Shown: one piece after another, positions 31,398-43,726 of the stretch
Layout: every line of letters begins with the position of its first letter
Numbering within the stretch: the first letter of the stretch is position 1
Source: Hanleya hanleyi
Lineage: Eukaryota; Mollusca; Polyplacophora; Lepidopleurida; Hanleyidae
Assembly: GCA_036873755.1 (NCBI GenBank)
Contig: JAVTVY010017460.1
Span: forward strand, 1 to 64,000
Length of the DNA: 64,000 bases
Reading direction: 5' to 3'
Program-made: the position numbers and the translations under genes
The notes under the pieces: generated by a model
Database searches by the model: none
The model's input: only the letters and a program-made list of their open reading frames with translations
What the model was told of the DNA's origin: nothing

Positions 31398-33896
31398 ATG
31401 TCAAAGTCTCCGAACATGTCATTCTACGCCGTGACAAGTGGTCGAATTGTCGGAATTTTTACCGAGTGGAAGCACTGCCAAACCTTCGTCCTGGGGGTGA
31501 CGGGCAGCTTGTACAAAAAATGTAAAACTTACCTCCTGGCAAGGGAGTTGATGATAAACGCAGGGCATGACTCGTTCAAGATTTACTCTGGAAATGACTG
31601 TTACGAAAACTCAGTGTGGGAGAAACAGCACGACATTATTATACCTGAGATCACACTTTCGAGTGCAACCGGCTCTGATCATGACACGCGACAACAACAA
31701 CAACAAAACGCCATACGAGGGGTAAGTAAAACCCCCAGCTCGTGTTGCATCAGGTGTAACCAGAGTGACAATGATTTGATGATAGAGTGCTGCAGCTGCG
31801 AAAACTGGTTATATTATGTGTGTACCTCACTTCCAGCATACGAACTGAACAAATATGTACAAAGTAAAGCCAGAAAATATAAATGTGATTCATGTGCGCC
31901 TCCAACCACGGAACTATCAAACCTACTATCTCATTCTGGTGACAATGTTGACAGTTCAACACCCCCTGAGTCTGAGATTTGTGACATAGCTGCTGATACA
32001 CAAAATGTGGACATACCCCTGTCATCAGTACAGGATGCTATTGTGAATCTATCTGATATTTGTGCCAGATTGGCCCAGGACTTACATGACATAAAAGTGT
32101 CACAAAAAGATACAAATAAAGAGTTGGCCGAATCCATAGTAAATCTCACACAACTGGTAAATCACCAGGCCAGTCTTACACAAGCTACAGTGGAGGAAAC
32201 GCAAGTAAAAATCCACAAATGCTTGCAGTCCAGTTCAAAAACGGATTCTATGCCTAGCATGAAAGTAATGCAGGTTGAGGAGTCTCTCGGGGTACTAAGA
32301 GAGGACATGAAACAATCTTCAAAAACATTTGAGGAGAAGCTAAGCGTAACTCATGTAACAATAGACACTATGGGTAATACAGTGAAATCAATCGACAGGG
32401 AAAGTCAACGTTTACATGACTCGCTCGATGCACTTCGGGATGATATGCATCATTCCACAAAATTACTTGAGGAGAAACTACTTATAACTCTGTCAGCGGT
32501 GGAGACAGTGGGGGACTCAGTACAATCAATAGGAAAGGACAACAAATGTTTACATGATAAGATCTTGGCATTTCCTCCGCTGGGCGTCACAAATACAGTA
32601 AACAAGGCAACAGTCGCTGATATGGACAAGAACACCTCTCATCGAAAGTCATTCGCGGCCAGTTGTAAAGCCAATCCTGTCCAACTGGGGATACCTGCTC
32701 CAGCACCTACTCAGCCATCGCCAGCCACCCAGATTCCATCCATCTCCAGGTATAACCACCTTCCTCGCCCGGATACTGCAGCTTCTATGCAAACGCCAGC
32801 ATCTCAACCCGCCAGTTCTAGTGGTACCTGCTCTCCAAGTAGGATCGCTTGTCCAGTCACCTCAGTACCGAGTCCACAGAACCATAAAAGGACTGGTACC
32901 AACATTCTGCTCTGTGGAAGTTCTATCATTAAGCTCTTCGATACTGATCTGTTGGAGAGAAGTGTGGGTCTCAATGTGGCCATGTGTCGTGCACCCAAAG
33001 TAGAAAATATCCTCCCCTCCCTTACAGAGGCTGGCTTTTCCAACGGAGATGTTATTGTACTCCACACTGGCATCAATAACCTGAGAGATGGTGTGGACAC
33101 ATACAGCTGTGTCCAAGACTTTGTAGCAGCAGTGGGTGAAATCAACAGTAAGTTTCCAGACTCCAAAGTGATAGTGTCAAAGCTTACCCCTGTGGGGGAC
33201 AGGAGACTGAACATACAGAGATCAGTGGTGAATGCCCTCATAGAGGAAAAACTATCATTGATTCATATCCCCTGTGTGGATCACGACAACTTATCTTTGC
33301 GAGGCAGCGTGCCGGATAATCTATTCGCCGAAGACAAACTGCACCTGTCCCCTCAGGGCACAAAGGTAATGGCAGCAAATGTCATCGCAGCTCTTAGGGC
33401 CACATTGCCTGGATTGGTAAAATCTCCAACAGGTACACGCATCTATAATGACAGGCCAGGCTATAGCAGAGATAATTCTGCCCTCCATCGTCAACCTCAA
33501 CAGAACAAAAGCTGGAGAAAAACCTCTCCCAAACGTTGGCCTAATCGCCGCCCTTATCAACGATCTAATGGCGTAGGGAATATGGGAAAGGAGAATCCAC
33601 GTGTGAACCAACGTAGCCCTGTTAGACAGTGGCCAGCTACTGGAGACCGCCACTATCGTGATTCATTCTCGTTCTCTGGTGACCCCCTGCCCTATAGTCA
33701 CCTAGATCGACAACGTGTGCATGAAAGGTGGATAGATGAGGAGGCCCCCATTAATTATGGGCATCACTATCCTGAGTGGAAAAATCGTGACATCCATCAA
33801 CAGTGTGATAACTATGCATGGGCTATTTCAGAGGAAACTGATAGAGAATATAGTGGTAATGATGACTATGGTTATGAGTTCAACTATGCTTACTAA
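31398..33896 (+). CDS. LINE 1 ORF1: RNase-H1-N-like, PHD-like, coiled coil and SGNH esterase
   Basis: 832 residues from the ATG at 31398. Residues ~7-55 (FYAVTSGRIVGIFTEWKHC...VLGVTGSLYKK) fit the hybrid-binding domain at the N terminus of RNase H1 (Cauli_VI family). Residues ~113-165 form a PHD-like C4-HC3 pattern, but the usual WLHYVC histidine is Tyr (WLYYVC). Residues ~215-390 form a predicted coiled coil made of a twofold repeat (LREDMKQSSKTFEEKL and LRDDMHHSTKLLEEKL). Residues ~500-680 are an SGNH/GDSL esterase with GSS (block I), HTGINN (block III) and DKLHLSPQG (D-x-x-H, block V). The tail is Arg-, Asn- and Tyr-rich. Presumed role: RNA binding and assembly of the retrotransposition particle. 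Confidence 0.75.
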   Translation: MSKSPNMSFYAVTSGRIVGIFTEWKHCQTFVLGVTGSLYKKCKTYLLARELMINAGHDSFKIYSGNDCYENSVWEKQHDIIIPEITLSSATGSDHDTRQQQQQNAIRGVSKTPSSCCIRCNQSDNDLMIECCSCENWLYYVCTSLPAYELNKYVQSKARKYKCDSCAPPTTELSNLLSHSGDNVDSSTPPESEICDIAADTQNVDIPLSSVQDAIVNLSDICARLAQDLHDIKVSQKDTNKELAESIVNLTQLVNHQASLTQATVEETQVKIHKCLQSSSKTDSMPSMKVMQVEESLGVLREDMKQSSKTFEEKLSVTHVTIDTMGNTVKSIDRESQRLHDSLDALRDDMHHSTKLLEEKLLITLSAVETVGDSVQSIGKDNKCLHDKILAFPPLGVTNTVNKATVADMDKNTSHRKSFAASCKANPVQLGIPAPAPTQPSPATQIPSISRYNHLPRPDTAASMQTPASQPASSSGTCSPSRIACPVTSVPSPQNHKRTGTNILLCGSSIIKLFDTDLLERSVGLNVAMCRAPKVENILPSLTEAGFSNGDVIVLHTGINNLRDGVDTYSCVQDFVAAVGEINSKFPDSKVIVSKLTPVGDRRLNIQRSVVNALIEEKLSLIHIPCVDHDNLSLRGSVPDNLFAEDKLHLSPQGTKVMAANVIAALRATLPGLVKSPTGTRIYNDRPGYSRDNSALHRQPQQNKSWRKTSPKRWPNRRPYQRSNGVGNMGKENPRVNQRSPVRQWPATGDRHYRDSFSFSGDPLPYSHLDRQRVHERWIDEEAPINYGHHYPEWKNRDIHQQCDNYAWAISEETDREYSGNDDYGYEFNYAY

Positions 33897-34790
33897 CCGG
33901 CTGTATGTGACGATATAGCTTAGCCTTGTAATTAGCAGAAATGTCTGAGCTTTGAATATGGTAGTGAACAGTTTACTCCGCCACACGACTGTGTTTATGT
34001 GATGCGGATTATTGGGTGGATACCTGGAACTCAACTATGAGAAACATCTCTCCATATATGTTCGTTTATGGTACTCTTTAAATCCAGTTCAAACACTGGC
34101 AATCTCACACATGGGAGTATATGTGCATGCTTTGTGAGCAAATGTGTATCCTGATCCATGTCCAATCTGAGATAGTGTACAGCTTAAACTTAATATCTGA
34201 ATCAAGGCTGATGATTGCATCGAATATGATTAATTGTAATCTCAAGTGTATGATTAATTAAGTGGCAATTAGATGATTTGTCTCGCTGATGCAATTGAAA
34301 TTATAATAGTCTGAAATTCTGGAAGAGTTCATCAGATCAAATATATTATGTATTTCATCTGAGATTTGTGCTTGAGTTTACAAGTCTCTTAGTCATATTG
34401 AAATCTTAAGCTAATCAAATATCAAAACATGATTGTACTGGTTAATCTGAATAGTTTATGTGTTTATTCTCAGATTATCAGTGCAGTATGACAAGTATCT
34501 GTTGGCTACACTGAAAAGGCGTTTGAATCTCAGATTTGTGCTATTACATGATGTTATAAATTGTCTTTTAATGATTGAAAGTTCTAGTCAATTGAATTAT
34601 TGTGCTTGTTCACCAAAGTTAGATAAATTAATAAATTTAGCTTTTTTATAATTCTCAATTTATATTCCTATTATCGAAGTAAAATCAGCCTTCATGTACA
34701 AATATTGTTTAGGATGCTCTACATAAACTAGGCTTAACAGTAATTAATGCAGACATGTGTTTGTGCAGTATGTAAACACTCAATCCGTTT
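33897..34790 (+). other. 894-bp gap between ORF1 and ORF2 of LINE 1
   Basis: AT-rich with no open frame of note. It is long for an inter-ORF spacer; an internal insertion or a decayed segment is possible. Confidence 0.5.
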
Positions 34791-37700
34791 ATGAACTTAT
34801 TGTGGTACTTCATGAAAATGCTAATTAAGAACTCATTGCATATTTGCTCTTGGAACATAAATGGTATTATTGACAGAATGCATGGTCCTCGGCTGAACAA
34901 ACTCCAGGACCCTAATACTGTTAAAATGTTACACAACTTTGATGTTGTCGGTTTGTGTGAAACACACGCTGATTGTGAGTCAGATATTTCTATTCCTGAC
35001 TACAGTCTCATTGACAATAAAATCCGTCCTAGACATCCTAAAGCCCGTAAATCATCAGGGGGCATTGCTGTTCTGGCACATGATGCCATTAAGGCAGGTG
35101 TTATACCCATTAAGGGGGTTACCAGTAGAGCATCAATTTGGGTGAAACTGTGTAAAAAGTTTTTTGGTTTTGAAAATGATGTTTATTTGTGTATGTGTTA
35201 TATCCCACCGTAGTACTCAACATATGGCAGAGACCATTCTTGTGAATTGTTTGATGAACTTGAACAGGAGGTTATAAGATATAGTAATATGGGTGACATT
35301 GTCCTCTGTGGTGATCTGAACGCACGCTCCGGGATTGCACCTGATTTCATAACTGAAGATGACAATGACAGGAATTTTATCCCAATTCCGGATGATTATG
35401 AATGTGATAAAATCACTCCCAGAAATTCTATGGATAAAATCATCCTAAATCAAGGCAAAAAATTGATTGATCTGTGCTGCTCCAGCCAATGCAGAATATT
35501 AAACGGTAGAACATTAGGTGACATGTTTGGTGCATTTACTTCAATCAACAAGAATGGTCGGAGTGTCGTTGATTACTTTATTACCAGTGATAATCTAATA
35601 CCTTCAGTGCTAAGTATGCGGGTACATCCATTATTGTGCATCTCCGATCATACACCAATATCTATGCGTTTAAAAACTGGTCTATGGAGTCATACAGAAA
35701 CTGGTGATCAGCACACTGAGGCAGAGTGGTCTCCCTTGCCCCCTAAATTTAAATGGGATCATGATAAAGAAAGCCAGTTTGTTGCCAATCTTTTATCTAA
35801 TGCTGCACCATACACTGGTTATATCCAAACTGAGTTATGTCAATCTAAGACAGATGTAGACAGATGTATTGATTTATTTTCGGAACTGTTGATGCAGGCA
35901 GCTAGCGATGCTATGGGTGCCCCTAGAACTACTATACATAATCATAAGAAAGGGTTCTCAATTGACAAACCCTGGTATAATCAGCAATGCAAAAAGCTGC
36001 ACAAAGAAATGAATACTCTAAATAAGCACTTTAACAGTGATATTCATAATGACTCGGTTAAAGACAAATATTTTGCCAAGAAAAAAGAGTATAAAAAGGT
36101 GACTAGAAATGCCAGGCGAAATTATAGACAAAGTATAATACAAGAGTTGGGAAATTTAGCAAATGGTGATCCCAAAACAACCTGGAATCTTTTAAAAAAA
36201 ATAAGGCAAGAAAATGGTAATAAAGCAGATTCCTCCAAAATTGATGTGACAAAGTGGCATGAGCACTTTAAAGAGTTGCACTCTAAAATTAATACGGACT
36301 CTGAACCCGGCACTCCCAGGCCAGTAGTCATAGAGCAAAGATCGACTGAAATGCTGAATAATCCGATCTCTGCCAAAGAAGTGGACATAGCTATCAAACA
36401 GCTAAGAAACAACAAGTCTAGTGGGGTTGATAGTGTTAGCAATGAAATGCTAAAAACTGCCTACCCTTTACTTAAAGATATAGTTCTAGAAATATTTAAT
36501 GCTATTCTCAATTCAGGTTCCTATCCCGAAAAATGGTGTACTGGTTTAATTGTGCCGATTTATAAAAGTGGATCTCCTTTTGACCCCAACAATTATAGAG
36601 GGATTACTTTAACGAGTTGTTTCGGGAAATTGTTCTGTATAATATTAAATAACCGCCTGACAGCCTATTCCCTTAACAAAAAGTTGTTATCTAAATTTCA
36701 AATTGGTTTCCAAAAGAGTCACAGAACCACAGACCATATTTTTGTGTTAAAAACGCTAGTGGATAAATATAGCCACAAACGGAAGAAACTTTATACAGCA
36801 TTTATTGATTTAAACAAGGCATTTGACTCCGTACCACATGACCCCTTGTTTACCAAACTTCAGAGTATGGGGATAAATGGCAACTTTCTCAGTGTGCTGA
36901 AAAATATGTATCGCCAAAGCAAATCATGTGTAAAGTCGAAGACAGGTTTAAGTCCATATTTCCCCATTCTACGGGGAGTACATCAGGGAAATGTGTTAAG
37001 CCCTCAATTGTTTAATCTATATATTAATGATATTTTTCAAGAATTAGAAATAGAAGGTGGTAAATCCCCTATGCTGTGGGATGAACTTGTTCCCTGTCTG
37101 GCTTATGCAGATGATCTTGTACTTTTTTCTCTTGATGAACAAGACCTACAATACAAGCTTGATAAGCTACAATCCTTTGTTAAGAGATGGGGACTGTCCA
37201 TTAATGTAAACAAGTCTAAAATTGTAATATTTGGCCAAAGAAGCTGTTCTAGGAGCACATTTCAAGTTAATGGTATGCACCTAGCATGTGTTAATGGTTA
37301 TAAATATCTAGGTCTTTATTTACACAGTAATGGTAGTTTTAACAAAGCTGTGGCTAACTTAGCCAGTAGTGCTAACAAGGCCATGTTTGCAATCAAATCT
37401 AGTTTAAATTTATTTGATATGGATGTTTACACCAGCTGTAATCTGTTTGATTGTTTGGTCAAACCCATCTTATTATATGGTTCTGAAGTGACTGTTGCAT
37501 ACACTATAGGCAAACAGTCATTAGGTTCTGCTCTGTTTAGTCGTTCACAGACTGAATCTACACATATTAAATTCTGTAAGCAAACCCTTGGGGTGAATGC
37601 CAAAGCTGTAAATTTAGCTGTATTGAGTGAACTGGGCAGAGCTCCCCTTTTAATATCATCAATTTTGCAAAGTGTCAATTTTCTTTTTCATATTTTGAAG

Positions 37701-38345
37701 GCAGATCACTCGTCCTTACTCTACAAAGCCTATCTTGAACAGATTGAGGATTGTAGAGTACATAACAGTACAAATTGGGTTAACTTTATTAAAGGCTTAT
37801 TGCAGGAGGTACAATGTTATAATGTATGGGAAAACCAAGTATGTAAACAACCCAATGCTACACGTAAACTTATCTTGAATCATCTGTTCAAAATGTATTG
37901 CACAGAGTGGAACAACACTGTATCACAGATGAGCAAATTGGATACATATAGACTTATTAAGCATACTTTTATTACTGACATGTCTCAACCTAGTGCACTT
38001 AAGGTTCCCAACAAAGGGCATCGGTCAGCGTTAGTGAAGTTGAGAATAAGTGCTCACCCATTGCGTATCGAGCGAGGCCGTTATATAAAGGGGATCCCTC
38101 GGGATGAACGACTTTGTCCGACTTGTGGGGTGGTAGAGAATGAAATCCATTTTCTATTAGCGTGCAAACGTCATGTCGACAGACGTGTTGAACTATTTTC
38201 CATTATAGGCAGTAGAATTCCTGCCTTATTAAATGCACAGAATGATCTGGATACAGTGTTTTCTAATCTGTTATGTCATGCTGACCAGACATCAATAAAT
38301 GCGATAGCTAAGTATACATTTGACTGTTTTGCACAGTATAAATGA
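34791..38345 (+). pseudogene. LINE 1 ORF2: APE endonuclease plus reverse transcriptase, one internal stop
   Basis: The frame is continuous from ATG 34791 to the stop at 38343-38345, except for one TAG at 35211-35213 inside the endonuclease (after CMCYIPP). The endonuclease shows CSWNINGI, GLCETHAD, LCGDLNARSG, VVDYFITSD and ISDHTPI. The reverse transcriptase shows YIDLNKAFD-like FIDLNKAFDSV, GVHQGNVLSPQLFNLYINDI and YADD (37104-37115). Near the C terminus CPTCGVVENEIHFLLAC gives a CCHC-type zinc knuckle (near 38115). With a single substitution as the only visible lesion, the copy is young or the stop is polymorphic or a sequencing error. Confidence 0.75.
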
Positions 38346-38556
38346 CTGGTTGTTATGCACCATTCTCTGTAGTCAGGTTACAAGGTGCTTTAGTTTATGT
38401 CGTATGACACTAAATATCCTTGACCCGGTGGGATATTGTTTTATTTACTGGTACTCCAGAGTTTCTTATTGATTCTTGTTATCATGATTGTTTGTATGTC
38501 TTGCCTTTGGCCTTAATGGCATAGCTGAGCAATAAACAAATCTGAATCTGAATCTG

Positions 38557-39842
38557 TTAGGAAAAATTTGTCACGCCCCCTCTGCCCTTACCCTATATGT
38601 ATCAGAGCTAGGGTTTCTGAGTTAGCAAGAACTGTTACGTCAACTACAAAGGGTTCGAGGAGTTCAATATCAGCAAAATAACAGAATGGAGAAACCTGGT
38701 CAGCGCATTCTCCGCTCGTCATAGGAATCTTCATAATCGCGCGTTAAACATCACCTAAAATTACCAATAAAAAAGGTGACCTGGTGCAGGACCGTGACAC
38801 GGACTAATTTGGCAATCAAATATGGGTAATGAGGCACGGTTGTGCATCTTCACAAGTCCAGGTAAATCCTAAATCCTTGCAATAGATCGACCGATATACT
38901 GGCTCGCGAGGATGACGGTAGTGTAGCCTAGTGTCGCCCGACACAGATACCGGATTAAACCCCAAAGAACACACGAATTGAATCAGCTTCTAAGATGAAC
39001 ATGTTTTATGGCTGACAGCTTACCCGGAAACCCCCAACAGATAACAGAGTATGCCCATGGCATGGAAAGGATCCGATCAACTTTAGAAGACGAGAACAAT
39101 GTAAATACTAGTGTTGTTGCTTCGACACATATGATATCTCCCCTGAAAATATATTCCATGCAATATGCGTACACCGTAAAGTAGTAACGAACTCCGTCTT
39201 CACGAGAAAGGGAACGACTGAGAAGGCGTTGAAAACTGGGGTCTTTATAAGCCCAGGACTGGAATCTGTCCACCGAGAGCGGAACAAGATTTGCCACGTA
39301 TCCTCTGTGACTGAGAGCAGTAACAAGGCGCTTAGAGTTACGTCTCCTGAATCAGTCACTAAACGTATGTACTCAGTGCAGTATGCTACAGGTAGGCGTA
39401 TACGTTATGGTGTTTCATTTCAGACGGTAGTTTGAGAATGCGTCGGATAAATCAGATCGTCACATGGGGGAGGGAGGAGGGAGGAGGGTGGGGGGTGGGT
39501 CACTACACCACGAAAATACCCCCCCCCCCCGATATATTATGCAAGCCCTAAGGCTGAAGTGCTGAAACTTACCACACTATTTCATTGAGTCAAGCTATGC
39601 TATAAAATGTACAGAAAGAATCCAAGATGGCCGCCATGATGAGGTCACAGTGACGTCATTTTCAAAACGGCATTTTGAAGGATTTTTGGTCAGATTTTTC
39701 GATTTGGTTTTTTTTTTATATCTGATTTCTTCGCAAGAACTGCATGATCAATTAGTAAATAATCATCTGATGTGAAATAAAATAGCTCTTGGCCACGTTA
39801 CCTCGCAGAAAAGAATGAATTTGATCACCACTTTTATGTTAC
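38557..39842. other. No supported gene
   Basis: Largely unique sequence, with G-rich and C-rich runs at 39463-39530 and a CCAAGATGGCCGCC motif near 39627. Short frames near 38983-39435 lack homology I recognise. Confidence 0.4.
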
Positions 39843-40249
39843 CCCTTACTGTCCAGAAGTGTCTTTGAAGTAACTTTGAAGTAACTTTGAAGTGTGGCCA
39901 TATTTCAACCTTGAAGTGCAAGGCTCAGAGTCAGAAGTGTGCTTGCAGTGTGGGTATTGTTTTGTAGGAATGCCATATAAGGGCATTGAAGTCACAATGA
40001 AGTCACTTAGAAGTGTGCCTCAAATATTTTAATTAGGTACTGCAAAGGCACTTCATAGACACTTCCACAGAAGGGTAACCTTCATAGGTACTTCTGAAGT
40101 GCTCTTGAAGTACCTAATTAGAATATTTGAGGCACTTCAATGTCCTTATATGGCAAGTCACTTCATCCACTCTTCTACAGAAGGATACCGTTCATATGCA
40201 CTTCTGAAGTGCTCTTGAAGTACCTTATTAGTATCATAGCAAATCCGTG

Positions 40250-42750
40250 TGATGAAAAGGTATGTAAAGCCACGAGATATTTACTTTCCCAGAAAAGAAT
40301 ACACAAATATATATTTGAGCACCGAAAGTTTTATTCAGAGAAAATACAGAGTGAGACAGAACAGTACATCATAAAATATTTACAATAAACCGCTAGCACA
40401 AATCCTTGAGACAAAATACAGCAGTTCTTTTTTTTTGTATGCATTTACATGCAGTCTTTGGTATGAGAATTTATTGCAGTATTATTATTCAAGGGTGACC
40501 GTGTTCTTTTCCAACTTGAACTTGAAGCAGCAGATCTTTCGAAGGATAGTTTACTTCAGTTGCCCTGAGGTCCACTCGGACGTAACCCAACGCTGAAACC
40601 CACCAGTCTGAATTGTGAACTTCTTGGCCTGTGGCGATAAATACATGCATATAATTAAAACCTGATCAGTTGTATATATGGTTCCATACGACATGCAATC
40701 CAGTTTTTTTTTTTTTTTTTTAATACACTCAGGATGATTGAATAGGTTGATTACCATAAAGGGTAAAGAATGGAACACATCCCTACGATTTACAAAAGAT
40801 TGATGAAGATGTCTATTATCCTTTCTTTAGTACTCCATGATATACAACAATGGAGATAAACCGTTTGTGTGATGTTCTAGCCAATATACACTATGAAGAA
40901 ATCAACCATACCTACATGTAGGTGTGCTCATTAAATTTCCCATCAGTCGAGTGGCTGCTTGAAGTGAGCCGAGTTCCTTGTTGCAGCTGTATTCTGGAAT
41001 TATGAAAGTATTGACAAAGAAGCCATTAGAAACAATCATGTGGATTTTGATAATTTGTCTTTTTTTAATTCCTGGTTCAACTACATCTTCATGCAAGACT
41101 TCAAATAACAAATAAATGCTTATTAACTACAAATTGTATTCTTAAATTTTTAAAATGAAATAAATGTATGAAATGAAATGTTCTCATTTCTCAAGATGTG
41201 GGTAAAAATGTACAATTGAAGTGTGAAGATCTTTAGCTTTGGTATATGAGCAGTGCAATCAATAGACAAGGAAAATATAGCCTGTTATAATGATAAAAAT
41301 TAAGTCTAATCATAATTGATTATACTTTTTCTGATTACAGCTAAAACAGGTAATGCTAACATTTTATTATCAATATATTCTAAAACTTATTTCTTTACCA
41401 TTTTGTCAAAAATCTGGTATGGGAATATTCTACATTCTGCAAGGAAAAAAATCAATACAATTTATGAATCAATAAAAAATCAAAACAACAAGATAATTTA
41501 TTTAGAGCTACCATCCCCCCAACCAGTTAAATCCACCTGTTTTGACATGAACTGAACAGTTTTGTGATAAAAATCTCACCCTCAGGGGATTTCCTCCAGG
41601 GGTGCATGCCAATCTTCATATGAGGTCCCCAAGCCTGGTGTTTCCAAGCTGACAATTCACCCAATCATAACAATGGCATTTAATCCACACTGCCTTGATC
41701 AACCTGGATAGATCTGAAAGTGATATTGGGACAGAGATATGGATATTTCGCCATGTTACATGACCCATTAAATTTGACTGCAATTATAAGATGGAGTACA
41801 TTATAATAACCTGCAGTCCATATAGCAAAATATTTATTGAGGCCAATATCAATTTTTTAATATGTCAAGGGAAACTTGTTGATAAAATAAATAGCTGACA
41901 CTCTCAGGTCTACATCACTGTTCAGCTCAGTTCTTTGCTTATTAAGTTATGAAAAACAGAAAAATTTTAGTTATATTTATAAGTTACTCACCATATCACT
42001 AGCTGCTATCATCACCATCTGCAATACAGTTCTTCAAACCTCCATAGTTCTAGCTTAACAGGAATAAATCCATCTGATTTCTGCAGTTGGAGAGGTCAGC
42101 CATTTTGATTGTTATCGTCTGGTGGCGCCCCCAGTGTTCAATTAAATTTTCAAGGGCAGATAACTCCACTCATTTTGGCAAAGACAGTTCAGAATATAAA
42201 GACTATTAGAAACAGAAATTATATATATTATACTTAGTGATAATGATGAAGAGGATAATATAAAGTATTCTTAATAATGGGTATTTTTTTGTTACTGACA
42301 TTATGTTAGAACTGATTCTTCTAAAAATATTTTCCCATTTTGTCCAATTTTACTATAAAATCATGGATTTGGAATGACTATAAAATCTGAATTCAACAAG
42401 ATTTCTTATCTAATATGTGAGAGACTGGTGTTATTAATGTCTTTATTCTATTCAAATAGACACCCATAGTACTGATCACTTTAAAATATCAAAAAATATG
42501 TTCACAGTTCTGAGTAATATGTCAGTAACCACATGTGAATATTTTACACAGTTGTAGCTATTTTGAAATGTGAAGTACAAATCTGATGTTTGGTGGTTTC
42601 ATTGAAATGAGATTTGATGTCACTGAGTGAAATCAAATCAGCCAACTTTAAGCTGGGTTATTCCCAGAGCTAATTAATATAACTGGAACTTGTAAACATG
42701 TAGTTCTAATTTATAATGTTATGTTACTGTAACAGTTTGTGGGAAAATTC
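40250..42750. other. Interior of the 3.5 kb element, no supported gene
   Basis: AT-rich with a poly-T run at about 40704-40722. Short frames (40140-40388, 41316-41555) lack recognisable domains. Confidence 0.45.
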
Positions 42751-42754
42751 CAAT

Positions 42755-42915
42755 AATCTAGAAATCCTATTGGATTGAATCTTATAGGATTTTTCAGAAT
42801 CTACTATAATAGGATTTTTTCAGAATCTTATAGGATTTTTCAGACTCTTATATTTTAGAAGCTCATATGATTTTTTTGAATCTTTAGGATTTTTCAAAAT
42901 CTTATAGGATGCTAG
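42755..42915. repeat. Second ATAGGAT repeat cluster
   Basis: TCTTATAGGATTTTTCAGAA-type units, related to 13190-13445. Confidence 0.65.
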
Positions 42916-42954
42916 AAGATATTTTTTGCAAGGGGAAGTCCCCCAAGTTATGCT

Positions 42955-43215
42955 ATATAACTGACAAAGTCCAAGAAGTGTCTTTGAGGAGTACCTTAGA
43001 TTATGCAGAACAAAAACAAAGTCTCAGAAGTGTCTCTGAAGTCCCCTAAGTTTTGCTGAAAAACTGACAAAGTCCAAGAAGTGTCTTTGAGGAGTACCTT
43101 GGATTATGCCGAACAAAAACAAAGTCTCAGAAGTGTCTCTGAAGTCCCTCATTTTTTGTTATGAAATTGACAAAGTCCATGAAGTGTCTTTGAGGAGTCC
43201 CTTGACTACTGCCTT
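42955..43215. repeat. ~113-bp tandem repeat, about 2.5 units
   Basis: Units contain AAAGTCCAAGAAGTGTCTTT, GAGGAGTACCTT and AACAAAAACAAAGTCTCAGA. Confidence 0.75.
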
Positions 43216-43433
43216 TTTCTAATGAAGTACCTTTGAAGTGTGCCAATATTTTTCTCTGTCGTTGAAGTGCCTTTCAAGTGTACTCTTCAGAGGCACTTCT
43301 AGGCACACTTCACATGAAGTGTGACACTTCTGGACAGTAAGGGACCCCACATGAATGAATTTATCCATGATTCCATGCATGGGGGATTGTGCAAATAGGT
43401 TCAAAATGATGCCAATAAGATAAGCTACGAAGT

Positions 43434-43726
43434 TGTCGCTTTCAACAATATTTCAGCTATATCACGACAAACCAACTGAGCACCACCCAGCCCAGTTGTG
43501 TCCCTGCTACTTCAAAGAAGAAATCTTTGAAACAGCATGGAACCAGACACCCTCCATCCACCCTATAAAACACTGAGGACAGCGCACAAGATACAGACAG
43601 GATGCTTACATAGTGCAATAAAGACAAGTGATATTACAGTGCTAGACATCACATTATCAAGTTCCTGTTGCTTCTCAGCAAAATGCATTGGAGCAACAGG
43701 AACCTGAACCCAACCAACCACCCGCA
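43434..43726 (+). mobile_element. SINE-like interspersed repeat, copy 2
   Basis: Matches 22739-23055 from CAACAATATTTCAGCTATAT through CCAACCACCCGC, without the GAGTGAGTGAG head. Confidence 0.65.

Larger units (their letters stand above)
31398..38556 (+). mobile_element. LINE 1: CR1-group non-LTR retrotransposon, nearly complete
   Basis: ORF1 (31398-33896), an 894-bp gap, ORF2 (34791-38345) and a 3' region ending with AATAAA and three copies of AATCTG (38539-38556). An esterase-containing ORF1 and a short tandem repeat in place of poly(A) at the 3' end are typical of the CR1/L2 group. Clade assignment within that group is inference. No target duplication was found. Confidence 0.75.
39843..43343. 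mobile_element. 3.5 kb element with inverted ends CCCTTACTGTCCAGAAGTGT
   Basis: The left end CCCTTACTGTCCAGAAGTGTC (39843-39863) is inverted at the right end as GACACTTCTGGACAGTAAGGG (43323-43343). Only a 2-bp AC flank is shared, so the superfamily is open. The subterminal zones (39850-40235 and 42930-43320) are built from GAAGTG-rich repeats (CTTTGAAGTAA, AGAAGTGTCTTTGAGGAGTA). The interior has no recognisable transposase. Confidence 0.6.

Noticed and set aside
32804..33241. 145-codon antisense frame in LINE 1 ORF1
   Set aside because: Shadow of the esterase coding sequence.
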